DNA of 61,354 bases, taken from NCBI GenBank assembly GCA_937918935.1, contig CAKZSI010000055.1, forward strand, positions 1 to 61,354. Reading direction: 5' to 3'. Under the pieces are notes generated by a model. It was not told the origin of the DNA. It made no database searches and was given only the letters and a program-made list of their open reading frames with translations. Below, in pieces: positions 9,179-16,354 of the stretch. This DNA is from an uncultured Chloroflexales bacterium. GTDB taxonomy: Bacteria; Chloroflexota; Chloroflexia; Chloroflexales; Chloroflexaceae. Each line of letters begins with the position of its first letter. The stretch's first letter is position 1. A program made the translations under genes and the position numbers.

Positions 9179-9406
9179 ATGCATCCACTCATCCTGAACA
9201 CGGGGCTTACCGGCGCGGCATCAGTTATGGGCCTGGCGGCGACAATCTTCCTGATCGGGCTGCTGGTGCAGCGCGAAGCCATCGGCAGCCTGGCGCACGA
9301 ACGGGCGCAGCGGGCGCGGGCGGCCCTCTGGGTGGCGATCGTACCGCTGGTGGGGGTTTTCGCCCTGGTGGTGGCAACACGCATCGCCAGCGCCCTGGCA
9401 GGCTGA
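9179..9406 (+). CDS. Small two-helix membrane protein (75 aa)
   Basis: 75-aa hypothetical protein with two hydrophobic helices (about 5-27 and 47-72) joined by a charged loop QREAIGSLAHERAQRARAAL. The start at 9179 is well supported by aaggagga at 9164-9171, 7 nt upstream. It lies between the flippase and a GT4 gene in the same direction. I do not recognise the family. Its position suggests a small partner of the flippase or of the glycan assembly complex, which is inference only. Confidence 0.65.
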   Translation: MHPLILNTGLTGAASVMGLAATIFLIGLLVQREAIGSLAHERAQRARAALWVAIVPLVGVFALVVATRIASALAG

Positions 9407-9507
9407 AGCCAGGCGCCAGGGAACCCATTCGGGCATTCGCGCGCCGAAGATGGTGCGCGGAGGCGTCGCTTCGATCGAATCGGCAATCGCTCATCTGCAA
9501 TGTTCCT

Positions 9508-10749
9508 ATGCGCATCTTAATGCTCACTGATTTCTACCGGCCCCTGATTGGCGGCCAGGAGCGCCACGTCGAGAACCTGGCCCGCGAACTGGCGGAGCGG
9601 GGCCACCAGGTAGCAGTCGCCACCCTCTGGCATGAGGGCCTCGAACCCTTCGAAGAGGATCGGGGGGTGCGGATCTACCGCATCCGCGGGACTGTGCAGC
9701 GTGCCGCGGGGCTGTTCAGCCAGGCAGGGCGCCGTTTTGCCCCGCCGGCGCCCGATCCCGAGACGGTATGGGCCTTGCGGCGGATCATCAAGCGCGAACG
9801 GCCCCAGATCGTCCATGCCCATAGCTGGATCGTCCACTCCTTCCTGCCCCTCAAGACCTGGAGCGGGGCAAAACTGGTGGTCACCCTGCACGACTACGGC
9901 CTGCGCTGCGCCACCAAAACGCTGATGCGCCACGAGCGCCCGTGTGGCGGCCCGGCGCTGGATCGCTGCCCGGGGTGTGCCGCGACGCACTATGGCCCAC
10001 TGAAAGCCGGCGCGACCCTGGCCGCGCAGCGGGCAACCCTGCCCTGGCTGGTCGCGGCGGTGGACCGCTTCATCGCCGTCAGCCAGGCCGTGGCGGAGGG
10101 CAACGGTCTGGCCGGCGGCGGGTGCGCCTGCGAGGTGATTCCCAACTTTATCGCCGATCACGTCGAGGCGCCAGAGGAAGATGCGGCGGACCTCGCCGCT
10201 CAACTTCCGTCCGGCGACTTCCTCCTCTTCGTCGGGGCGCTCAGCCGTCACAAGGGCGTGCGCGTGCTCCTCGACGCCTACACGCGCCTGGAGGACGCGC
10301 CACCCCTGGCGCTGATCGGCATCTGGGCCGACCCCGAACTACACCTCCCCGCCGGGGCGCGAGTGTTTCAGCACTGGCCCCATCCCGCAGTCATGCGGGC
10401 CTGGCAGCGCTGCACCATCGGCATCGTGCCTTCCATCTGGCCCGAACCCTGCCCGACGGTGGCGATGGAAGCTATGCTGGCGGGCCGCCCCCTGGTCGCC
10501 TCGCGCATTGGCGGCCTGCCGGACCTGGTGGCGCACGAGGAGACGGGGTTGCTGGCGCCGCCGGGTGACGCCGGGGCGCTGGCGGCGGCGCTGGCGCACC
10601 TGCTCGGCGATCCGGCCTTGCGGCGGCGCATGGGCGCGGCGGGGCAGCGGCGCGTGGCCGCCTTTCAGGCGCGCGCGGTCATCCCGCGGATCGAGGCCCT
10701 GTACGCCGAACTCCTGGAACCTGCCAGTCAAACAATACCCGTTCGATAG
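9508..10749 (+). CDS. GT4 glycosyltransferase
   Basis: 413-aa GT-B fold family 4 enzyme. MRILMLTDFYRPLIGGQERHVENLARELAERGH is the acceptor-domain start, and the donor site shows IWPEPCPTVAMEAMLAGRPLVAS with the E-x7-E pattern. A cysteine cluster, CGGPALDRCPGC near 149-160, recurs in a subgroup of GT4 proteins and may hold a metal or a disulfide. ATG 9508 is chosen from homology to the family N-terminus; the longer open frame to 9121 overlaps the small membrane protein gene and has no family match. No strong ribosome-binding site is visible. Last gene of the glycan cluster. Confidence 0.82.
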   Translation: MRILMLTDFYRPLIGGQERHVENLARELAERGHQVAVATLWHEGLEPFEEDRGVRIYRIRGTVQRAAGLFSQAGRRFAPPAPDPETVWALRRIIKRERPQIVHAHSWIVHSFLPLKTWSGAKLVVTLHDYGLRCATKTLMRHERPCGGPALDRCPGCAATHYGPLKAGATLAAQRATLPWLVAAVDRFIAVSQAVAEGNGLAGGGCACEVIPNFIADHVEAPEEDAADLAAQLPSGDFLLFVGALSRHKGVRVLLDAYTRLEDAPPLALIGIWADPELHLPAGARVFQHWPHPAVMRAWQRCTIGIVPSIWPEPCPTVAMEAMLAGRPLVASRIGGLPDLVAHEETGLLAPPGDAGALAAALAHLLGDPALRRRMGAAGQRRVAAFQARAVIPRIEALYAELLEPASQTIPVR

Positions 10750-10816
10750 GCAGGGAGGGGAATCGGATTGAGCCACACCTTGCAACCGGCCATTCGTAGA
10801 AAAGGAGGAACTCCCA

Positions 10817-12031
10817 ATGACAACCTCATCACTCCCCTTTGAGACCCATGGCTCTGAACGCGCGCTGGCTTCGGGGGTATGGTTCTGGCTCTACCCGGCG
10901 CCCCTGGCCATCGCCGAGCTGCTGGTCCCCAGCGGGCGGCCCCTGACGGGTCTGCTGCTCCACGCCGCCCTGGCCCTGGCCCTCATCTACCACAGTACCC
11001 TGGGCCGCGCCGCACACGGACGCAACCTGGCTCTGGCCCTGCTGCTCATCCCATTGATGCGCATCGTCGCCCTGGCGCTGCCGCCGTCCGGCTCGTTGCT
11101 GCTCAGCTACGTCCTGGCCGGCGGCGGCATTATCGCCGCCGCCGCGCTGGTGCTGCGCGCCCTGCGGCTGCGCCCGCGCGAGGTGGGTTTGACCCTCGGC
11201 GAGTGGTGGATGCAACTGATGGTAACGGGCTGCGGCATCGCTCTGGGCTACGCCGGGGCGGTCCTGCTACGCCCCGAACTCCCCGCCGGCATGGTCTCCT
11301 GGCAGGCCCTCGCCGCCCTGGCCCTGGCCCTGCTGGTCTTCGCCGGCTTCGCCGAAGAGTTGATCTTCCGCGGCCTGCTGCAAACCGTGAGCGGGCCAGT
11401 ACTGGGACGCTGGGGGCCGCTCTACGTAGCAACCGTCTTCGCCCTGGTGCAACTGGGCTTCGGCTCGCCGCTCTACGCCCTGCTGGCCTTCATCGTCGGG
11501 CTGGTCTTTGCCGGGGTGGTGCGCCTGAGCGGCTCGATCATCGGCGTGGCTCTGGCCCACGGGGTGGCGAGCATCGTGATGCTGCTGGTGATGCCCTACG
11601 TGCGGGCCAACCCGGCCTCACCGGTGGCGACGGCGCTGCCGCTGGCGATGCTCATCGGCGGAGTGTGTGCGGGGGTCGCCGTGCTGCTCTTCGTCCTGGC
11701 GCGCCGGGCGCCGGCGGGCGCGATGCGTCTCCCGGAGCGGCTGGCGTCGCGGGCGCCGGCGAGTGCGCCGGAGTCCCCGGCGGGGCGCGCGCTTGCCGGA
11801 CCGGCGGCCTCCGCCCAGACGAGCGCGCCGCTTCTGTCAGTGAGCCAGCTCACCCGCCTGCGCCGGGCGGCGCAGTTGACCTACATGGACCTGGCGGAGC
11901 GGGCCGGGCTGCCGGCGCGGCTGCTGGCCGAGATCGAGCTGGGCCTGGTTCCCCTGGACCCGGAGAGCGCCCTGCGCCTCGCCGACGGGCTGGGTATTCT
12001 GCCGCAGGAGTTGCGGGCGGTAGCGGGGTAG
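10817..12031 (+). CDS. CPBP-type membrane protein fused to XRE HTH
   Basis: 404-aa fusion. Residues about 15-295 form eight or so hydrophobic helices of the CPBP/CAAX-protease (ABI) family, with motif 1 EELIFRG at about 179-185 and the late motif LAHGVASI. Residues about 338-404 (SQLTRLRRAAQLTYMDLAERAGLPARLL...) look like a lambda-repressor type helix-turn-helix. Two family residues differ: the second-motif histidine position reads FALVQLG rather than FxxxH, and the terminal HxxxN reads HGVAS. It may therefore be a weakened or inactive protease used as a membrane-bound regulator. An Ala/Pro-rich linker (about 298-336) joins the halves. aaaggaggaa lies 6 nt before the ATG. It is followed by a palindrome that may end transcription. 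Confidence 0.75.
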   Translation: MTTSSLPFETHGSERALASGVWFWLYPAPLAIAELLVPSGRPLTGLLLHAALALALIYHSTLGRAAHGRNLALALLLIPLMRIVALALPPSGSLLLSYVLAGGGIIAAAALVLRALRLRPREVGLTLGEWWMQLMVTGCGIALGYAGAVLLRPELPAGMVSWQALAALALALLVFAGFAEELIFRGLLQTVSGPVLGRWGPLYVATVFALVQLGFGSPLYALLAFIVGLVFAGVVRLSGSIIGVALAHGVASIVMLLVMPYVRANPASPVATALPLAMLIGGVCAGVAVLLFVLARRAPAGAMRLPERLASRAPASAPESPAGRALAGPAASAQTSAPLLSVSQLTRLRRAAQLTYMDLAERAGLPARLLAEIELGLVPLDPESALRLADGLGILPQELRAVAG

Positions 12032-12057
12032 CCGGGGGCCGTTCCCGCTGAACTGTT

Positions 12058-12080
12058 ATGGGAGGGCCTGGCCCTCCCAT
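12058..12080. repeat. Palindrome family B, copy 1; possible terminator
   Basis: Perfect 11-bp arms, ATGGGAGGGCC and GGCCCTCCCAT, around a single T. It lies 26 bp after the CPBP-HTH stop and is followed by TGTT. It could end transcription of that gene, though the T-run is weak. Confidence 0.7.
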
Positions 12081-12105
12081 TGTTATCCTCGTGTGCGATC
12101 AGATC

Positions 12106-12122
12106 TGGCGGCGTAGCCGCCA
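12106..12122. repeat. Palindrome family C, copy 2
   Basis: TGGCGGC-GTA-GCCGCCA, perfect 7-bp arms, 25 bp after the family B copy at 12058. Together they form the recurring B-C composite. Confidence 0.65.
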
Positions 12123-12218
12123 AAACCAACGCTAAATGACCCTATCAGGCCGCCATGCCGCCCCGATCCCCCGTCGGAGGCGCACCTTGCACCGGCCCTA
12201 TCGAGTAATCTATCTGGT

Positions 12219-12247
12219 TTGCGCCCCCGGTAACGCGATGCTATAAT
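12219..12247 (+). promoter_or_regulatory. Sigma-70 type promoter
   Basis: TTGCGC (12219-12224), 17-bp spacer, TATAAT (12242-12247). Transcription would start near 12254 and give a leader of about 70 nt before the 49-aa gene at 12324. It is the best promoter match for the run of genes that follows. Confidence 0.75.
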
Positions 12248-12273
12248 ATTATCAGCTATCTCCAGGTAAATTG

Positions 12274-12298
12274 AGCAGGGAGGGAAACCCTCTCTGCT
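12274..12298 (+). other. Leader hairpin
   Basis: AGCAGGGAGGG-AAA-CCCTCTCTGCT, an 11-bp stem with one G-U pair. It sits in the transcribed leader downstream of the 12219 promoter and upstream of the first gene. No T-run follows, so it is more likely an mRNA stabiliser or a protein-binding site than a terminator. Confidence 0.5.
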
Positions 12299-12323
12299 TG
12301 TTGTTGCATGTTGCAGGGAGCTT

Positions 12324-12473
12324 ATGGACGCAAAAGTCATCGTCTTTGGCGAGACGGCCATTGACCGTCTGTTGCAGTGGTTGCGTTCGACGGGGCAACC
12401 TCAGGATATTACAGACCTGGTCAGACAGTATCTGGAGATCTTGAGCAAGGCGGTGAGGGAGGAGAACGAATGA
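12324..12473 (+). CDS. Small hypothetical protein (49 aa)
   Basis: A 49-codon ORF, MDAKVIVFGETAIDRLLQWL..., ending VREENE. It starts 70 nt after a consensus promoter, with gcaggga (12313-12319) as ribosome-binding site. Its stop codon overlaps the next gene's start (ATGA at 12470-12473), which strongly supports translation. It has no signal peptide or membrane segment and is likely two short helices. No family recognised; it may be a small subunit or chaperone for the large protein encoded next. Confidence 0.65.
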   Translation: MDAKVIVFGETAIDRLLQWLRSTGQPQDITDLVRQYLEILSKAVREENE

Positions 12474-14554
12474 CCGCTGCGCACACGTTACCTGCCGACC
12501 AGCAGCGCCTGGCCGAGGACATCTATCGCTTGATGGTCGCGCAGGGCGCCATGTTCGCCGTAGACACACCCATCCGCCAGACGCTTGCCAGTCTCGCTAC
12601 GTTTCTGGCCCGACGCGAGGGGCGCGATCGGGCGGAGCTTGAGGCGGCAATTGATATGGCCCTGAGCGCCGACAGTCGTTTCACCCGCGAAGTCGTGGAT
12701 GGCGAGGTGCGCTTTGTGACTACCCGCCAGGGCGCCTATGTGCCCCGGGAAGGCGCCGATACTCATAGCTTCAAGCAACGACTGCACGAGCCGGAAAATC
12801 CGCTTCCGATTGACGATATCAGTGTGGTTGTCTCGACCTCGCGCCCCGCGATCACTACGGTCGAGCCGGTGTATATTTCCGATTACTGGCAGGTGCAACT
12901 GGCCGCCCCCTCGGTTGAGGGCGAGACTGAAGCGGTTGCGGCGCCCGAAGCGCCGGCGCCCGTCGCCGAAGCGATTGTTGAGGAAGCGCCAGCAGCGCCG
13001 GAAGAGGCTCCGATTACCGTTGAGGAAGAAGTTTCCGAACCCGCACCCGCGGTGTTGGAAATGCCCGCCCCGGCCCCGGTCGAGGAAGCGGCCCCCGAAC
13101 CCGCGCCCGCGGTGTTGGAAATGCCCGCCCCGGCCCCGGTCGAGGAAGCGGCCCCCGAACCCGCGCCCGCGGTGTTGGAAATGCCCGCCCCGGCTCCCGT
13201 CGTCGAAGAGCCAGTGCCTGTCGTGGCGCCGGCCCCGCGACCGGTGCAGCCGCCCCGCAGCACCGTATTTACCCTTGACGATGCAACGGCGATCGATCTC
13301 CGCCGGCCGGTTGACGAGATCATGGCCGAGCACGGCGATCTGCTGGCGCAGGTGCTCGCAGAACGCCTGGAGCACGACCCGCTGCAGCGCATCGTTAGCT
13401 TTGGGCGGAAATATTACCCTGAGGCCAACCTGGCGAGCTTCGGCAAGAACGATCTGCGGAAGATCCGTGACTACATTCTCGAGCGGAACGAGCCGCTGCT
13501 TGACACCGAGATTATCGCCGATCTCTACTACCATAACCCGCGGCAGGCCGACTACGAGGGCTTCCGCTTCTCGTTGAACTATCGCCTGCACCGTGAGAAG
13601 GACTTTGAGTTCGTCGGGGTTGAGGGGGCCTATCTCTGGGCCACCAGGGGCTTGACGATCACCAGTGGCAAGCGTCTCAAGGCCGCTGAGATGGGGCAGA
13701 TCACGTCCTATCTGGTCGAGGGCTACGACGATAGCCCGGAATTGCAGAGCATCGAAGCCGTCAGACAGAGCGGCAGCGTTACCCGGCTATTGACCTTCTT
13801 CGAGTGGGAGTACGGCGTGTTGCCCCTCGATGCCGGTCTCGCCGCGCTGCTTCCGCCCCCCCTGCTGCCCGAACAGCGCAGCGCGGTGCTGCGCTTCGAG
13901 TCGCCCCAGCACTTTACCACCTACCTGGTTGAGGTGCGCTTCCCCGCCGGCAATCGCGGCGGCTGGCTCCAGGGGTTGGAGGAGTTCTTCCACGAGCATA
14001 TGGTGCCCGGCGCCCTGATCACCATCACTCGCACCGGGGAACCGAACGTCTTTCATGTCGTCTACGAGGAAGGCTCCGAGCAAACCGAACGCCTGCTTAC
14101 CTTCGACGAGAAAAAGAACCGGCTGGCGTTCGCCAATGTCTCGTTCTTCTGCGTGGTGGACGAAGACCAGTTGCCTACCCAGAGCCGCTATGGGCGGCTG
14201 AACCGCCTCAAGGCCTTCCCTATGGGCGAGCGCCGCAAGGCGGAACTCATGCTTGAACACGTGAGCGAGACCATTGGCGACCAGGTGGGTACTCCGGCAG
14301 AGCCGCGCTACGCCGTTACGCTCGATGATCTCTACGTCGCCTTCAACGTGCTGCGGCCCGGCTCGCGAGCGTATCTGAAGGCGCTGCTCGAACGCAGCGA
14401 AGATTTCACTGCCGATGAGTCGACCCCGGGTCTCTACTATTACATACCCGCCCCCCGCACCAGCGCCGAAGAGGTCGAGGAGGAAGAGGACGAATCGCTG
14501 GAAGAGCGCCCGCCGCTGCGCCAGCGCTATGGACGGTACGATGAGGATGAGTGA
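12470..14554 (+). CDS. Large protein with Ala/Pro/Glu repeats, unknown function
   Basis: 694-aa soluble protein I do not recognise. Residues 1-130 are mainly helical (ADQQRLAEDIYRLMVAQG...) and may form a winged-helix-like domain. Residues about 145-265 are a low-complexity linker containing nearly three copies of EPAPAVLEMPAPAPVEEAAP. A globular C-terminal part (about 265-670) follows, with conserved-looking FEWEYGVLPLDAGL and RVSFGRKYYPEANL-like stretches, and the end is very acidic (EEVEEEEDESLEERPP). ATG 12470 is chosen for the ATGA overlap with the 49-aa gene and the gaggagaa site; upstream codons in this frame run through that gene. The linker and acidic tail suggest a cytoplasmic scaffold or partner-binding protein. 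Confidence 0.7.
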   Translation: MTAAHTLPADQQRLAEDIYRLMVAQGAMFAVDTPIRQTLASLATFLARREGRDRAELEAAIDMALSADSRFTREVVDGEVRFVTTRQGAYVPREGADTHSFKQRLHEPENPLPIDDISVVVSTSRPAITTVEPVYISDYWQVQLAAPSVEGETEAVAAPEAPAPVAEAIVEEAPAAPEEAPITVEEEVSEPAPAVLEMPAPAPVEEAAPEPAPAVLEMPAPAPVEEAAPEPAPAVLEMPAPAPVVEEPVPVVAPAPRPVQPPRSTVFTLDDATAIDLRRPVDEIMAEHGDLLAQVLAERLEHDPLQRIVSFGRKYYPEANLASFGKNDLRKIRDYILERNEPLLDTEIIADLYYHNPRQADYEGFRFSLNYRLHREKDFEFVGVEGAYLWATRGLTITSGKRLKAAEMGQITSYLVEGYDDSPELQSIEAVRQSGSVTRLLTFFEWEYGVLPLDAGLAALLPPPLLPEQRSAVLRFESPQHFTTYLVEVRFPAGNRGGWLQGLEEFFHEHMVPGALITITRTGEPNVFHVVYEEGSEQTERLLTFDEKKNRLAFANVSFFCVVDEDQLPTQSRYGRLNRLKAFPMGERRKAELMLEHVSETIGDQVGTPAEPRYAVTLDDLYVAFNVLRPGSRAYLKALLERSEDFTADESTPGLYYYIPAPRTSAEEVEEEEDESLEERPPLRQRYGRYDEDE
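13036..13201 (+). repeat. 60-bp in-frame tandem repeat
   Basis: A 60-bp unit repeats about 2.75 times with almost no base changes (13081-13140 and 13141-13200 differ only near the end). It encodes the 20-aa unit EPAPAVLEMPAPAPVEEAAP. The near identity at DNA level points to recent expansion and likely length variation between strains. Confidence 0.9.
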
Positions 14555-14562
14555 GGTCCGGC

Positions 14563-15468
14563 ATGACCTTTGAGGAACAACTGGCCCGGCTTGGCGATCT
14601 CGAACGCCCCCTTGCCCACGCGGAACTCAAGGCCCTCTCCGACCTTGGCCCCGCAATGCTGAAGGCGTTCTGGGCGGCATGGCGCGAGTTTCCCGCCGAA
14701 CGCCGTCTGGCAATTATCCGCGAGCTTGATGAGCTTGCCGAAGACAATCTGGATCTCGATTTTCGCGCGGTCTTCCGAGCCTGTTTGAGCGATCCCGATG
14801 CCGAGGTGCGGGCCGCGGCCATCAACGGGTTGTGGGAGGATGAGAGCCTGGCGACGATGAACCGGTTGATCGCCATGCTCGACGATGAGGCCGGGGTGGC
14901 GCGCGCGGCAGCTACCCTGGCCCTCGCGCGCTTTGCCTATCTCTGCCAGGTTGGCGACCTGTCGGCAGCCGAGGGCGCCCGGCTGCTGGCGGTGCTGTTG
15001 CGCACTGCGACCGACCCCGAACAGCCGCTTGAGGTGCGCCGGCGCGCCGTGGAGGCTCTTGGCTACTTCGCTGCTTCCAGGGAGGCCCAGACGGAGATTG
15101 GCCGGGCCTACGCCCATAGCGACCTGGCCATGCGCGAGAGCGCCCTGCTGGCGATGGGGCGCTCGATGCGCCCTACCTGGTTTCCCTATATCGAACGTGA
15201 GTTGAAGAGTCCCTCGCCGGCCCTGCGCTACGAGGCTGCCCGCGCCGTCGGCGAACTGGCCGAAGAGGGACGCCCGCTGCTGCCCGCCCTGCTGCCGCTG
15301 GTTGACGATGATGACATCGAGATTTCCCTGGCTGCGATCTGGGCGCTTGGGCAGGTGGGTGGTTCAAGCGCCCGGCGCGTGCTCGAACGCCTGGCCCGCT
15401 CCAGAGATCTGTCGCGCCGCCAGGCTGCCGACGAGGCCCTGGCCGAACTCTCCCTCGATGAATGGTGA
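14563..15468 (+). CDS. HEAT-repeat protein
   Basis: 301-aa all-helical protein with tandem HEAT-like repeats: DPDAEVRAAAINGLWEDE, DDEAGVARAAATLALARF, SPSPALRYEAARAVGELAEEG and DDDDIEISLAAIWALGQVGG are successive repeat cores. Such proteins are protein-binding scaffolds; some act as phycobilin lyase-like or kinase-partner proteins, but nothing here shows catalysis. ATG 14563 is preferred because gtgagg lies 6 nt upstream; a GTG at 14551 would add four residues. It begins 8 bp after the large repeat-containing protein, so the two are probably translated together and may interact. Confidence 0.8.
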   Translation: MTFEEQLARLGDLERPLAHAELKALSDLGPAMLKAFWAAWREFPAERRLAIIRELDELAEDNLDLDFRAVFRACLSDPDAEVRAAAINGLWEDESLATMNRLIAMLDDEAGVARAAATLALARFAYLCQVGDLSAAEGARLLAVLLRTATDPEQPLEVRRRAVEALGYFAASREAQTEIGRAYAHSDLAMRESALLAMGRSMRPTWFPYIERELKSPSPALRYEAARAVGELAEEGRPLLPALLPLVDDDDIEISLAAIWALGQVGGSSARRVLERLARSRDLSRRQAADEALAELSLDEW

Positions 15469-15513
15469 GCCACGTCTGTGTCCCGGCGCATCGCCGTTCA
15501 TACGGAAGCGTCT

Positions 15514-16320
15514 ATGCCTTTTCATTACACCCGGATCGAGCAACTGAGCGCTCCGTACCGGTATATTTACCTCTCCCCGCACCTGGACGACGCCGCCCTC
15601 TCCTGCGGCGGCGCAATCGCCCAGCATACTACTGCGGGCACCCCCGTACTGGTGGTGAACATCTGCACCGCTCCCCCATCCCCCGGAGCACTCCTCAGCC
15701 CCTTTGTCAGCTTGATGCATCGCCGCTGGAACCTGCCCGCCGATGAGGCCATGGCCCGCCGGCTCCGCGAGGATGCCGAGGCTCTTGAGATTTTGCGCGC
15801 TGATGGGTTGCAACTCGACCTGCTCGACGCGATCTACCGCATGCCTGAGGTGTATGCCAATGATGACACACTGTTCGGCAAGGTGGCCGAGGGCGACCAG
15901 CTTGCCGCTGATGTGCAGTCGCGCCTCGAGCCGCTGATCAACCGCTACCCCGACGCGGTGATCTACGCGCCGCTGGGCGTCGGGCGCCACGTCGATCATC
16001 TGGCTACCTTTGCGGCCGCTCAGGCGCTTAGCCGCAGCGGCGCCAGCGTCGCCTTCTATGAGGATTTTCCCTACGTGCGCCTCGAATCTGCGCGCGACCA
16101 GCGCCTCGCTGAGTTGGGAGGTCCCGACCGTTTCCTGCCTCTCGTCACCAGTATTGACGCTACTCTCACTCGCAAGATCGGGGCGATCGAAGCCTACACC
16201 AGCCAGCTCGACGTGCTCTTTGGCGGCGCCGCCGCTATGGCCCGGGCCGTGCGCGACTATGCGGCGCGGGTCTCCCCTGATGCTGGCGCCTATGGCGAGC
16301 GCATCTGGATGTTCAGGTGA
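15514..16320 (+). CDS. PIG-L family deacetylase
   Basis: 268-aa LmbE/PIG-L zinc-dependent N-acetyl hydrolase. The metal site SPHLDDAALSCGG gives His23, Asp25 and Asp26, and the third ligand region is GVGRHVDHLATF. These enzymes remove acetyl groups from GlcNAc-containing lipids, mycothiol/bacillithiol precursors or antibiotics. The next gene encodes a FemAB-like transferase and the one after is a MurE-like ligase, so an amino-sugar substrate in the envelope is plausible. ATG 15514 is chosen as the shortest start that keeps the family N-terminus; GTG 15478, with ggtgag upstream, would add 12 residues. Confidence 0.85.
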   Translation: MPFHYTRIEQLSAPYRYIYLSPHLDDAALSCGGAIAQHTTAGTPVLVVNICTAPPSPGALLSPFVSLMHRRWNLPADEAMARRLREDAEALEILRADGLQLDLLDAIYRMPEVYANDDTLFGKVAEGDQLAADVQSRLEPLINRYPDAVIYAPLGVGRHVDHLATFAAAQALSRSGASVAFYEDFPYVRLESARDQRLAELGGPDRFLPLVTSIDATLTRKIGAIEAYTSQLDVLFGGAAAMARAVRDYAARVSPDAGAYGERIWMFR

Positions 16321-16354
16321 CCGTTCCGGTGGTGCTGTAACAGGTGCTATCTCT

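Larger units (their letters stand above)
12032..12323. other. Intergenic region with palindromes, promoter and leader hairpin
   Basis: This stretch has no gene. It holds a family B palindrome (12058-12080), a family C palindrome (12106-12122), a consensus promoter (12219-12247) and a stable hairpin in the resulting leader (12274-12298). No small ORF with a ribosome-binding site was found before the 12324 gene. Confidence 0.6.

Noticed and set aside
10879-12051. 390-aa plus-strand frame overlapping the CPBP-HTH gene
   Set aside because: Arg/Gly/Ala-rich sequence in the second frame with no hydrophobic pattern; the other frame has clear CPBP and HTH features.
12945-13201. CRISPR-like array from regular repeats
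   Set aside because: The 60-bp repeats are in frame and contiguous, with no unique spacers, and code for a protein linker.
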